Origin: Clostridia bacterium
Lineage (GTDB): Bacteria > Bacillota > Clostridia > Oscillospirales > Acutalibacteraceae
NCBI GenBank assembly: GCA_017465465.1
Contig: JAFTWE010000052.1
Coordinates: 24,408-88,407 of the forward strand
Direction of reading: 5' to 3'
Length of the DNA stretch: 64,000 nucleotides
Part shown: in pieces, positions 50,128-58,186 of the stretch
How the letters are laid out: each line of letters begins with the position of its first letter
Numbering within the stretch: position 1 is the stretch's first letter
Translations under genes and position numbers: made by a program
Notes under the pieces: generated by a model
Told to the model about the DNA's origin: nothing
What the model saw: the letters and a program-made list of their open reading frames with translations, nothing else
Database searches by the model: none

Positions 50128-50607
50128 ATGAAGGTTGAAACCATAGACGAGATTGTTCATATTTATCACGATGTGTATACGGGCAACATTTCAAAGCGCA
50201 GAATTGCTTGCAGAGGAATACTCGTTGACGGTGATAAAATTCTTCTTTCTCACGAGGTGAAGCAGGGTAAATATGTTTTACCCGGCGGCGGGCTTGAAGA
50301 TGGTGAAACTCTTGCCCAATGCTGTGAAAGAGAAGTTCTTGAAGAAACGGGCTACATCGTTAAAGCAGGGGAACACGTAATTGAAGTGAGGGAGTATGAT
50401 GAAAACACCATTCACGAAAGTCATATTTTTGCCTGCTCGGTTCAAAGCTTTGGTGAACGCCATCTGACTCAGCACGAAGTCAATATTGAGATGACCCCTG
50501 AGTGGAAAACCATTGATGAAGCTCTTGAAATTTTCAAAGAAAGATATGATGAGCTCGGAATGTACCTTCGTGAATATATGGCGATAAATAAATATCTCGA
50601 TAAATAA
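50128..50607 (+). CDS. Nudix hydrolase
   Basis: 159 residues with a perfect Nudix box: GGLEDGE then seven residues and REVLEETGY. It hydrolyses a nucleoside diphosphate linked to some other group; substrate unknown. It starts 3 nt after iolG without a clear ribosome binding site, so it is probably translated by coupling. A terminator follows within 6 nt and closes the iol operon. Confidence 0.9.
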   Translation: MKVETIDEIVHIYHDVYTGNISKRRIACRGILVDGDKILLSHEVKQGKYVLPGGGLEDGETLAQCCEREVLEETGYIVKAGEHVIEVREYDENTIHESHIFACSVQSFGERHLTQHEVNIEMTPEWKTIDEALEIFKERYDELGMYLREYMAINKYLDK

Positions 50608-50612
50608 AAATT

Positions 50613-50646
50613 GACCTCGGCAGATTTCTCTGTCGAGGTCTTTGTT
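50613..50646 (+). terminator. Terminator of the iol operon
   Basis: 12-bp stem GACCTCGGCAGA (50613-50624) with TCTGTCGAGGTC (50629-50640), one G-T pair, 4-nt loop, T-rich tail. It abuts the end of the convergent LCP gene. Confidence 0.88.
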
Positions 50647-50647
50647 A

Positions 50648-51898
50648 TTAAGCTTCTATTTTCTTTACTTCTACACCGTCGTAAAGGATTTTGTGAATGT
50701 AAGATGTTGTTTCTGCCCAGTCAAGAATTATAACCTCTTTGCCCTCTTTAAGTGTGAGCTTAATGGCATTGTGAGGAATAATATCTTCCGTTAAGTTATA
50801 TTCCAGATATGACTGTGCTTCTGCAATTCTTCTTGAGAGCTGACCCTTGTTCATATCGGTTGTAACATAAGGAAGAACGGTTTCCATAAAATCAAGCTGC
50901 TGAGTGAGAGATTGTGTTTTGAATTTATCAAAGATAGAGGTCAAAACCTTTCTCTGTCTGCCTGTTCTCTGTCGGTCAGAGTCGGTCTGCCTGAGTCGGA
51001 CAAACCTCAGCGCTTGCTTGCCGTTAAGAGTGTAGTTGCCTGCCTTTAAATCCTCTTTGTTAAAAGCGTAGTTTGCTTCAATAGCAGACATATCAACACT
51101 CACGCCGTTCATTGCATCAATGATACTTGAAAAGCCCTTGAAATCAACTGAAACATAGTTATCAATTCTGACCTTGTAATTGCTCTCAATGGTTTCAATT
51201 AAGGTCTTTGCGCCGCCGAAAGCGTGTGCGGTGTTCAGTCGTTTGTTGCCGTGGTCTTTAATTGCAACATAAGTAGCTCTTGAAAGAGAAACAAGCTTGA
51301 TAGTCTTCTTCTTTTTGTTGATTGAGGCAATAATCATGCTGTCAGAGCGGGGATACTGCATTCCCTCAAACATAACAGCCTCTTTTTCACCTGCATCATA
51401 ACCAACTATCAGAAGATTATAAACATCGTCTGAATACCAGATGCTTGTGTCGTTGGTTATGTTTTGCTGAATATCCTTGTCGGCCTGCTGCTGAATAACT
51501 GCCGCCTCCTGCTTCAGTTTATCTGCAGGAACCTTATACTCTTTGTTAACTCCGTTTTCAACCTTGTAAATAGCAACAAGATTATCGGAGGTTTTGTTTG
51601 TTGACGGCTTGGTTGTGCTCGTGTTTTTATCCGGTGCCTTGTCGGAATCATCTTTTTTATCAGGCGCGGAGGTTGTGGTTTCATCAATGCTGAAATCGAT
51701 TTTTTCCTCTTCCTCCAGGTTAGGGTCAACCGACATATTTATTTCGCCCTCATAATTGACCTTGTCCAACATACTGTTGACATAAATTGCAACAGTTGAA
51801 CCGGAAACAATACCGATTGCAAGCAGTGTAATCAGTATTAGCTTAAGGGTTTTATTTTGCGGATTTTTTTGATTTTCTTGCAAGTTTTTTTTCTTCAT
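50648..51898 (-). CDS. LytR-CpsA-Psr (LCP) family cell wall ligase
   Basis: About 416 residues; the ATG at 51898 gives a short cytosolic tail and one membrane segment (LKLILITLLAIGIVSGSTVAI). A Glu/Thr/Lys-rich linker (about 60-110) precedes the LCP domain with YPRSDSMIIASI, LSRATYVAI, RLNTAHAFGG and RLRQTDSDRQRTGRQRKVL, carrying the arginines and aspartates that hold the lipid pyrophosphate. It attaches wall teichoic acid-like or capsular polymers to peptidoglycan. Last gene of the minus-strand envelope operon; its 5' end overlaps the SdpI-like gene by 47 nt. Confidence 0.92.
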   Translation of the reverse strand: MKKKNLQENQKNPQNKTLKLILITLLAIGIVSGSTVAIYVNSMLDKVNYEGEINMSVDPNLEEEEKIDFSIDETTTSAPDKKDDSDKAPDKNTSTTKPSTNKTSDNLVAIYKVENGVNKEYKVPADKLKQEAAVIQQQADKDIQQNITNDTSIWYSDDVYNLLIVGYDAGEKEAVMFEGMQYPRSDSMIIASINKKKKTIKLVSLSRATYVAIKDHGNKRLNTAHAFGGAKTLIETIESNYKVRIDNYVSVDFKGFSSIIDAMNGVSVDMSAIEANYAFNKEDLKAGNYTLNGKQALRFVRLRQTDSDRQRTGRQRKVLTSIFDKFKTQSLTQQLDFMETVLPYVTTDMNKGQLSRRIAEAQSYLEYNLTEDIIPHNAIKLTLKEGKEVIILDWAETTSYIHKILYDGVEVKKIEA

Positions 51899-52304
51899 CT
51901 CTCTGCTCTTTTTCAATAGAATCAAGGTTTCTTACACCGTAGTCATTAAAATTTTTCTTTATTTTAGTTTCAACATAAATTATAGTTCCCACAAAGGCAA
52001 AGCCCTGAATGGCAAAAATGATTGAGCCGTAGTAGGTGAGCATTTCTACAGAAAATTTAACTGCAAACAGCATCAATACCACGGTAACGGGAATCATAAT
52101 AATGCCTGCAATTTTCCATATTTTGCTTGCCAGCTTGTGGGTAAAAACCCAAGCGTCCCAGCTCTTTGTGGCTCTGCGTGAGCGAAAACCGCTGTGTCCC
52201 TCAATGTTTTGCGGAGCACCGTTTTTGCTGTAATGAAGTCCGTAAATCAAAATCAAAACAGGTAATATTAAAACTGTGATTAAAGTAAATGCCCAAAATC
52301 CCAT
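51852..52304 (-). CDS. SdpI-like small membrane protein
   Basis: 150 residues with three membrane segments (about 2-22, 65-85 and 90-110) and a basic C-terminal tail (KKLARKSKKSAK). The middle motif FRSRRATKSWDAWVFTHKLA resembles the SdpI/YhfL signature, a family that includes immunity proteins to SdpC toxin. No sdpC-like gene is near. It lies between the lipase-like gene and LCP gene in the operon. The family call is moderate; immunity function is not implied. Confidence 0.65.
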   Translation of the reverse strand: MGFWAFTLITVLILPVLILIYGLHYSKNGAPQNIEGHSGFRSRRATKSWDAWVFTHKLASKIWKIAGIIMIPVTVVLMLFAVKFSVEMLTYYGSIIFAIQGFAFVGTIIYVETKIKKNFNDYGVRNLDSIEKEQRDEEKKLARKSKKSAK

Positions 52305-52318
52305 AATTCTGTACCTTT

Positions 52319-54226
52319 CTAAAAGTTGATTCCTATTTCAGCAAAAACAGCCGAAATCCAAGAGGTGAGGATATTAACAATAATCGAAACAAAGGGTTTG
52401 ATACCAATGTTATCAAGAATTCCGTCAGCAACATCGCCCACGAGGTTTTCAAGCTCAGTTTTTGCATTAAACGGTGAATACGGATTTTCGCTGTCGTATT
52501 CAGCTTTGCCGCCGTTCATAACTGTGAAAGAGAGTTTTCTTTCACCAACAGGTGTGATGTTGTTATCGAGAACATAGCTTATATAAATTTCTCTTTTAAT
52601 TGCAGATTCCTCGGGCAATTCGCCTGTGAATTCAAGCTCAGCACTCTCACCGGGAGCAAGAGTTGTAAAAGCGAGGTTATCAAATTCAAGACCGAGATTA
52701 TTCTTGATTGCAAGAATTGTCATATTGCTCTTTGTTGAAACATTTGTAACAATAAGGCTCGTATCATCGTCAGAAACATAGCCTTCAACACTGTTGTTAA
52801 ACCTTGCAAAAGCAGGCTCATACGGGTTGGTGGTGGCGTGGAACTGAGGATAATCAGCATCACTTGTAACATCTTCAAGCCGGTCTGTGAGCAACAGCTT
52901 GTATGTAAGCTCCTGCGAGAACACATCCTTAAAGGTCATTCCGTGGAAATATCCCTCAATGTACCAGGTGTTGTAGGGGAGATATCCGCAGGAAGCATCA
53001 ATTTCCATACCCGGTGAAACCTGGTAAATACCTGTGTCAACCTCCTGAGTGTAGCCGTCTGCAAAGCGCTGGCCAAATGGAGCAACCTTTGCACCTGTAG
53101 AGGCTTTTGTTGAAATAATTGCATCAGAATTTTCCTGTGAGCCTGTAACGCTCGGAACACCGTAACCTGCAATGATTGAAATATTAGTGCCTGCGGCCTG
53201 AGCTTTTTTGAAGTTCTCGGCGTAATTCGGCATTATTTCGTAATGCATATAGTCACTTTTTCTGATGATTTCAGCATTTGCTGTTTCGTCAAGCAGTTCA
53301 GCTTTCAGCTCTTCATAATATTCGGTAGGAATAAAATCCCACAAGCTTCCCCAGTTAAAGGCAACTTCACCGATGTAGGGGATAAGAGCGTTAATAAGCG
53401 TATCAAGAAAGCCAAGCGCTTCTAATTGAAAGAGCCAGTTGTAGTCCTCTTCAAGCATCATACCGCACTGAACAAAGCGAAGAAGCAGTTCTTCATCAAA
53501 CTTAACATTCTGCGACATAATGTCATAGGCAAGCAATGCGCCGCCCAGAGCAGGGATGGTAAGCACGGCATTTTCAACATCGCCTTTTGTGCCGTAGATT
53601 GAAAGGTAAGTTCCCGCAACCTGACCTCCGTGGCTGACTGCAAAAATATTTACCTTATCCTTGCCTGTGAATTTCTTAACATCCTGAATGTAAGCATCAA
53701 GCTCTTCTGCGCAGTAAACACTGCCCATTCTGAAATCGCACATAAAGGCAAAGATGTTGTCATTGCCGATGTATTGTGCAAGATAATCGCAGATTTCGCC
53801 TTCCATTCTGTTAGCGGGGTCATTTTCTTTAAGATATGAGTCCTGCGTATCAGCGGCGCTGAAATGGTATTTGTAAAGTTGGTGCTTGCTGCTTCCGTCG
53901 TCATTGCAGGCGATTGTGTCAAGCTCACTTATAAAAACCTCGCCAACCATATCGGCAAGAGCCTGAATGTCACTTGTGGTCAGTTCAGCAAGACCTTTGC
54001 CCATTGAAAATAAATTTTCTTTAACAACGTCAAGAATCTGGTCGCCCGTGGGCTTCCATACATTATATTTTTCTCCGTTCTCATCAAGCATATAAAATGT
54101 TGTTGAGCCGTAGCCGGGAACTATAATAACAGGGTAGTCGTTACAGTCCTCTTTTGTAATTGCCATAGCAGACATTGAGCCAAAAGCAATCACAACACAT
54201 AATAAAATCGATAAAATCTTTTTCAT
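52319..54226 (-). CDS. Secreted alpha/beta hydrolase (lipase/LCAT-like), larger paralogue
   Basis: 635 residues with a signal peptide (LSILLCVVIAFGSMSAMA). The hydrolase core shows PVIIVPGYGSTTFYM, MCDFRMGS, and the nucleophile elbow FAVSHGGQVAG (Ser in GxSxG-like SHG). Residues about 460-560 look like an immunoglobulin-like beta domain, and a hydrophobic C-terminal end (FVSIIVNILTSWISAVFA) may insert in the membrane. It resembles the protein at 38763-40322 in size of core, order of motifs and signal peptide. It lies 16 nt after alkaline phosphatase in the envelope operon. Substrate unknown. Confidence 0.78.
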   Translation of the reverse strand: MKKILSILLCVVIAFGSMSAMAITKEDCNDYPVIIVPGYGSTTFYMLDENGEKYNVWKPTGDQILDVVKENLFSMGKGLAELTTSDIQALADMVGEVFISELDTIACNDDGSSKHQLYKYHFSAADTQDSYLKENDPANRMEGEICDYLAQYIGNDNIFAFMCDFRMGSVYCAEELDAYIQDVKKFTGKDKVNIFAVSHGGQVAGTYLSIYGTKGDVENAVLTIPALGGALLAYDIMSQNVKFDEELLLRFVQCGMMLEEDYNWLFQLEALGFLDTLINALIPYIGEVAFNWGSLWDFIPTEYYEELKAELLDETANAEIIRKSDYMHYEIMPNYAENFKKAQAAGTNISIIAGYGVPSVTGSQENSDAIISTKASTGAKVAPFGQRFADGYTQEVDTGIYQVSPGMEIDASCGYLPYNTWYIEGYFHGMTFKDVFSQELTYKLLLTDRLEDVTSDADYPQFHATTNPYEPAFARFNNSVEGYVSDDDTSLIVTNVSTKSNMTILAIKNNLGLEFDNLAFTTLAPGESAELEFTGELPEESAIKREIYISYVLDNNITPVGERKLSFTVMNGGKAEYDSENPYSPFNAKTELENLVGDVADGILDNIGIKPFVSIIVNILTSWISAVFAEIGINF

Positions 54227-54242
54227 CGTTTACTCCTGAAAA

Positions 54243-55370
54243 TCAGTCTTTTTTACCTAATACGGGAGCGCAAGCGGGGAATGCACCTTTTTCAGCGCCC
54301 AAGCAAAGAGCAAGCTGAGCGGCAACTCTCTTGTTTTTAATAGCTTCGTTGTTATTAAAGCCTGCGTCTGCGTCAGAAACAAGGAGCGGTACATTTGTGT
54401 CTGAATGGCTGCCTGTTACGCAGTAGTAACCGCCTTTTTCTGAAGAATATGTAACTGAGCCTGTTTCGTGGTCAGCGGTGATAACAACCAATGTGCTGCC
54501 GTCTTTTTCGGCGTAATCAAGTGCATAAGCAATAGCCTTGTCAAACTCTGCCAACTGCTTAACAGCATTGTCAATATCCTGACCGTGTGAGAATTTATCA
54601 ATGTGAGCGCCCTCAACCATAAGGAAGAAGCCTTCATCGTTGTCGTCAAGAATATCGATAGCTTCTTTTGTCATCTTTTCGATTGTGGGAGTTTTGTCGG
54701 GGTTGGTTACATTTGCAAAATCGTCCCAGCTGAACTGGCCGAATGAGCGTGTGCCTGCGGGAAGAGCTTCAATGTCAGCTACATCATCAAGGTATGCAAA
54801 GCCGTTTGCTTCAGCAGCCTCTTTGGTAACAAAGTCTTCCTTTGCGCCCCAGATAAGGTCAAGGTCGGAAGTGAGCTGGTCGTTGCTGATTTCTTCAGCA
54901 AAATCTCTGTCTTTAGCGTGAGCTGAAAATGAAGCCGGTGTTGCGCCTGAGGTTGCATCTGTTGTAACAACACCTGCAGATTTACCCATTGACTTTGCAA
55001 GCTCACAAAGATTCATAGGCTCAATAATGTTTGCATAAGGGTCAAATGCGCTTACGCCAACATGGCCGTTGTTTGTTCTGATACCTGTTGCAAGGGCTGT
55101 GCCGCCGGCAGCGCTGTCGGTGGTTTCTCCCCAGATGTTATCAGTCATTGACTGACCTCTTACCTCAACAGTTTCCATAGCAAGCTTAATTCCGAGCTTA
55201 TCTTTAGCGGCTGAAAGGTGGTTTTCACCCATACCGTCGCCAATCATAAGAATTACATTGTCATAAATTTTGTAGTCTTCTTCTTCAACGGGCTTTGCAT
55301 AGCTGAAAACAGCAGTAAACATTGTAGAAAGTGCAACAATAACAGCAATGAAAGGACTTAAAATACTCAT
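54243..55370 (-). CDS. Alkaline phosphatase
   Basis: About 375 residues from the ATG at 55370, which has GGAGGG upstream. An N-terminal membrane or signal segment (FIAVIVALSTMFTAVFSYA) precedes the catalytic domain. The metal motif LMIGDGMGENH, the nucleophile Ser in TTDSAAGGTALATG and the later FLMVEGAHIDKFSHG and ITADHETGS complete the active site. It removes phosphate from extracellular phosphomonoesters. First gene of the minus-strand operon with lipase-like, SdpI-like and LCP genes. No PhoB-type box was found. Confidence 0.93.
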   Translation of the reverse strand: MSILSPFIAVIVALSTMFTAVFSYAKPVEEEDYKIYDNVILMIGDGMGENHLSAAKDKLGIKLAMETVEVRGQSMTDNIWGETTDSAAGGTALATGIRTNNGHVGVSAFDPYANIIEPMNLCELAKSMGKSAGVVTTDATSGATPASFSAHAKDRDFAEEISNDQLTSDLDLIWGAKEDFVTKEAAEANGFAYLDDVADIEALPAGTRSFGQFSWDDFANVTNPDKTPTIEKMTKEAIDILDDNDEGFFLMVEGAHIDKFSHGQDIDNAVKQLAEFDKAIAYALDYAEKDGSTLVVITADHETGSVTYSSEKGGYYCVTGSHSDTNVPLLVSDADAGFNNNEAIKNKRVAAQLALCLGAEKGAFPACAPVLGKKD

Positions 55371-55401
55371 AAAAGAACCCTCCTGATAATATAATGAAAA
55401 C

Positions 55402-55430
55402 ATTTTACCACCTTTTTTTCATATTATCAA
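55402..55430 (-). promoter_or_regulatory. Promoter of the alkaline phosphatase operon
   Basis: Minus-strand TTGATA (55430-55425), 17 nt, TAAAAT (55407-55402) with a TG one base before it (extended -10). Confidence 0.7.
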
Positions 55431-55580
55431 TATGCTTTTTAAACTAAGTACAACAAAACTTGTTTTTTGTTTAAATTGCCTATTACGAGGCTGGCAGATT
55501 TTTGATATAATTATTAAAACAGCGTGAGTGTAAACGGTTCCGATTGTTTGCTCTTGCGCCTTTATTTTTTGGAGGGCAAT

Positions 55581-56081
55581 ATGCTTAAAATTGGTGAAAC
55601 AGTTCAATATTCGGGCAACGGAGTTTGTGTTGTTGAAGATATCCGTTGGGAGGACTTTGGCTCAGGCAAAATGCAATATTATATTCTGAAGCCGGTTTCT
55701 TCAGGTTATAACACCTTTTATATACCTGCAGATAATGAAAAAATGCTTTCCAAAATCCGCAAGGTGCTCACTGAGGACGAGGTGAATGAAATTATAGCTT
55801 CAATGCCTGAGAGCAACACTCCTTGGATTGAAAATGATTTGGAGCGCAAGGAAGAATATAAAAAGATTATTTTTGGCGGAGATTGCCGTGAAATTGTAAA
55901 AGTGATTAAGGCAATCCATTTCCGCAAAGAAGAGCTTAAGCAGCAGGGCAGAAAGCTGCACCTTGTAGACGAGCTGATGTTAAAGGATGCGGAAAATCTC
56001 CTTTACGATGAATTTGCCGCCGTTCTGAATATCAAAAAAGATGAAGTTCTGCCATTTATAATCAAAACCATAGAGAAATAA
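55581..56081 (+). CDS. CarD-family transcription regulator
   Basis: About 166 residues from the ATG at 55581 with GGAGGG upstream. The N-terminal CarD/TRCF RNA polymerase-interaction domain is seen in KIGETVQYSGNGVCVVEDI and KPVSSGYNTFYIPADN; the rest is a helical DNA-contact domain. CarD proteins bind the polymerase beta subunit and stabilise open complexes, often at rRNA or stress genes. A TATAAT lies at 55506-55511 with a poor -35, so its promoter is uncertain. A bidirectional terminator follows. Confidence 0.88.
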   Translation: MLKIGETVQYSGNGVCVVEDIRWEDFGSGKMQYYILKPVSSGYNTFYIPADNEKMLSKIRKVLTEDEVNEIIASMPESNTPWIENDLERKEEYKKIIFGGDCREIVKVIKAIHFRKEELKQQGRKLHLVDELMLKDAENLLYDEFAAVLNIKKDEVLPFIIKTIEK

Positions 56082-56105
56082 AAAACCTGCCAATCGGCAG
56101 GTTTT
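56082..56105 (+). terminator. Bidirectional terminator between carD and trmL
   Basis: Perfect 10-bp stem AAAACCTGCC (56082-56091) with GGCAGGTTTT (56096-56105), 4-nt loop, T runs on both strands. It includes the trmL stop codon. Confidence 0.88.
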
Positions 56106-56605
56106 TACCATTCATATTTAGTCAACTGACCCTTGCATAAAAGCTCGGGGAAATCCCATTGTCTGAGCACCTCGTAAGCGGCAATGGCAACCGAGTTTGA
56201 AAGGTTGAGGCTTCGGGCCGCTGAATCGTTAATCATAGGGATTCTTACGCAATTTTCAGGGTTTTCATAAAGCAAATCCTCGGGAAGTCCCTTTGTTTCT
56301 TTACCAAAGAATAAGTATGAATTATCAGGATATTTTACATCAGAATATCTGTACTTTGCTTTTGTTGAAAAATAGAAAAAGCTTCCGTCATTTTTGTCAA
56401 AAAAATCCTGAAGATTTTTGTAATATGTAATGTCAAGAAGATGCCAGTAATCAAGTCCGGCACGCTTTAACTTTTTGTCGTCAATTTTAAATCCCATCGG
56501 CTCAATTATATGAAGCCTTGCACCTGTTGCGGCGCAGGTTCTTGCAATATTGCCTGTGTTCTGAGGAATTTCAGGCTCAACCAAAACAATATTTAACTGC
56601 GGCAT
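56105..56605 (-). CDS. trmL: tRNA (cytidine(34)-2'-O)-methyltransferase TrmL
   Basis: 166 residues, a SPOUT-class methyltransferase. It 2'-O-methylates the wobble base of leucine tRNAs. Marks: LVEPEIPQNTGNIARTCAATG, FGKETKGLPEDLL and the knot-forming RIPMINDSAARSLNLSNSV. AAAGGAG ribosome binding site. Its stop codon lies inside the terminator stem it shares with carD. Divergent from the small gene at 56657. Confidence 0.94.
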   Translation of the reverse strand: MPQLNIVLVEPEIPQNTGNIARTCAATGARLHIIEPMGFKIDDKKLKRAGLDYWHLLDITYYKNLQDFFDKNDGSFFYFSTKAKYRYSDVKYPDNSYLFFGKETKGLPEDLLYENPENCVRIPMINDSAARSLNLSNSVAIAAYEVLRQWDFPELLCKGQLTKYEW

Positions 56606-56656
56606 ATAGAACTCCTTTCAGGTTAAAATAATAGTGACAAAACATTTGGAGGGATA

Positions 56657-56845
56657 ATGATGCAGAAAAAATCAGCAGATATGATGAAAAAAGTCGGCGT
56701 AGGTATGCTCGCAGGCGGAGCGACAATGGCATTGGGCAGTATGATGATGTCGGGCAATTCCACCCGAAAATACCGCAAAATGGCAAACAAAGCCATTAAA
56801 ACCGCCGGCAATATTGTTGACACAATCGGCAACATCAAAATGTAA
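56657..56845 (+). CDS. Small Met-rich basic protein
   Basis: 62 residues, with an excellent GGAGGG ribosome binding site and its own terminator, so it is likely real. One short hydrophobic patch (VGVGMLAGGATMALGSMMM) and a basic C-terminal helix are seen. It begins ATGATG, so the start may be 56657 or 56660. It resembles YtxH-type small membrane-associated proteins in build, without clear similarity. Function unknown. Confidence 0.7.
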   Translation: MMQKKSADMMKKVGVGMLAGGATMALGSMMMSGNSTRKYRKMANKAIKTAGNIVDTIGNIKM

Positions 56846-56853
56846 TCTCACAT

Positions 56854-56878
56854 AAAGCCGCCGGATAAGGCGGCTTTT
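56854..56878 (+). terminator. Terminator between the small gene and pth
   Basis: Perfect 9-bp stem AAAGCCGCC (56854-56862) with GGCGGCTTT (56869-56877), 6-nt loop. It can serve both convergent genes; pth ends 2 nt away. Confidence 0.85.
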
Positions 56879-56879
56879 G

Positions 56880-57482
56880 TTAATTGAATTTATTCATCGC
56901 AAGGTCGGTTTTGCCGTCTGTAATCAGCCTCAATGCTTCGCAAGCGTTGACGGTTGATTTTTTGATTTCTTCCATTTCATCCTTTTTAAAAGTGGAAAGC
57001 ACCCAATCGGCTAAATCATAATCAGGGTGGGGCTTCGCGCCAACACCAACCTTAATTCGCGGAAAAGCATCACTCTTAAGGTGATAAATAATGCTCTTGA
57101 TTCCGTTATGTCCGCCGTCGGTGCCTTTTCTGCGAATTCTCATTTTTCCGCAGGGGAGAGAAATGTCATCAAAAATTACAATGATTTTTTCAGGCGGAAT
57201 TTTATAAAACGCCGAAACCTCTCTTACGGCTTCACCGCTGTTATTCATAAAGGTCTGAGGCTTAATCACAATGCAACGGTGAGAGCCTAACATAACCTCG
57301 CCCAACAGCGATTTATGTTTGATTTTGTTAATTTTAAATTCTTCCTCAACGCTCAGTCTGTCAAGGGTCAAAAACCCAACATTGTGCCTTGTGTATTCAT
57401 ACTTGTCACCGGGGTTTCCTAATCCTACAATCAAAAACTCAGGCGCTGAGGCCGAATTAAATTCTTTTTTTCTGAAAAACAT
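56880..57482 (-). CDS. pth: Peptidyl-tRNA hydrolase
   Basis: About 200 residues; the ATG at 57482 has AAGGTG upstream and gives a short extension before EFLIVGLGNPGDKYEYTRHNVGF. It frees tRNA from dropped-off peptidyl-tRNA. The catalytic His is in TRHNVGF, and KPQTFMNNSGEAV and GGHNGIKSI form the site. Third gene of glmU - lipoprotein - pth on the minus strand; glmU and pth are near each other in many Firmicutes, here with a lipoprotein in place of prs. Confidence 0.94.
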   Translation of the reverse strand: MFFRKKEFNSASAPEFLIVGLGNPGDKYEYTRHNVGFLTLDRLSVEEEFKINKIKHKSLLGEVMLGSHRCIVIKPQTFMNNSGEAVREVSAFYKIPPEKIIVIFDDISLPCGKMRIRRKGTDGGHNGIKSIIYHLKSDAFPRIKVGVGAKPHPDYDLADWVLSTFKKDEMEEIKKSTVNACEALRLITDGKTDLAMNKFN

Positions 57483-57490
57483 TTTACACC

Positions 57491-58174
57491 TTAAAACTCT
57501 ACAACCTGTGTTGTTACGCTGTTCCAATCTTCAATTTCACCGTAGGGGTCATCGGTGAGAGCATATTCAATCTTTACATTGAGCTTTTCAAAAGCGGCAT
57601 CAAGTGCTTCGTCTGTATCGTACTTGTTCATATCTGCCATTGCATAAATTGCAATGCTTGTGCAGTTGCCGGGGCCGATGCCGTATTCAGCATCAAGATT
57701 TGCGCGGACATAAATTCCGTCGCCGCCCTTTGCAGAAACGCTCTTGCAAACCATTGTTTTGTTGCTCTTGTTTTCAACAAGCTTGTAAACATAGAAGCCT
57801 TTCCAGTTTTCGATGTTGTCAATAACGTCCTTAACCTCGTCTTCATCCATGCCGAAGTTGCCGTTACCCTCCTGATTGATGAAGTCTTCTTTTTTGTCTT
57901 CATCCTTCAAAAAGTTTTCCTGCTCAACCATAGGTGTGTCAATGTGTTCAACATCAATAACCTGAGTAACCTTTTCGGTTTTGCCTTCGTCATTTAATTT
58001 TGTGCCTTCATAAATGATTGTGCCGTTTTCGGGCTCAAGGTCGTCAACATCAATAGCGCCAACCTCGCCGTCTTTTGTGCCTGAATCTTTGCCGATTGAG
58101 CAACCAACGGTTGAAATAATTACAGCGAAAATCATCAACACACTGAAAATTTTAATTAAAGTATTTTTGTTCAT
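57491..58174 (-). CDS. Orphan lipoprotein
   Basis: 227 residues with a lipoprotein signal (FSVLMIFAVIISTVGC) ending at the lipobox Cys25. The mature part is acidic, with an Asp/Glu-rich segment (about 75-120) and a more globular C-terminal half (WKGFYVYKLVENKSNK, YVRANLDAEYGIGPGN). No family recognised. It lies between glmU and pth, 9-12 nt from each, so all three share a transcript. It is likely held on the outer face of the membrane. Confidence 0.75.
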   Translation of the reverse strand: MNKNTLIKIFSVLMIFAVIISTVGCSIGKDSGTKDGEVGAIDVDDLEPENGTIIYEGTKLNDEGKTEKVTQVIDVEHIDTPMVEQENFLKDEDKKEDFINQEGNGNFGMDEDEVKDVIDNIENWKGFYVYKLVENKSNKTMVCKSVSAKGGDGIYVRANLDAEYGIGPGNCTSIAIYAMADMNKYDTDEALDAAFEKLNVKIEYALTDDPYGEIEDWNSVTTQVVEF

Positions 58175-58186
58175 TTTAGACTCTCC

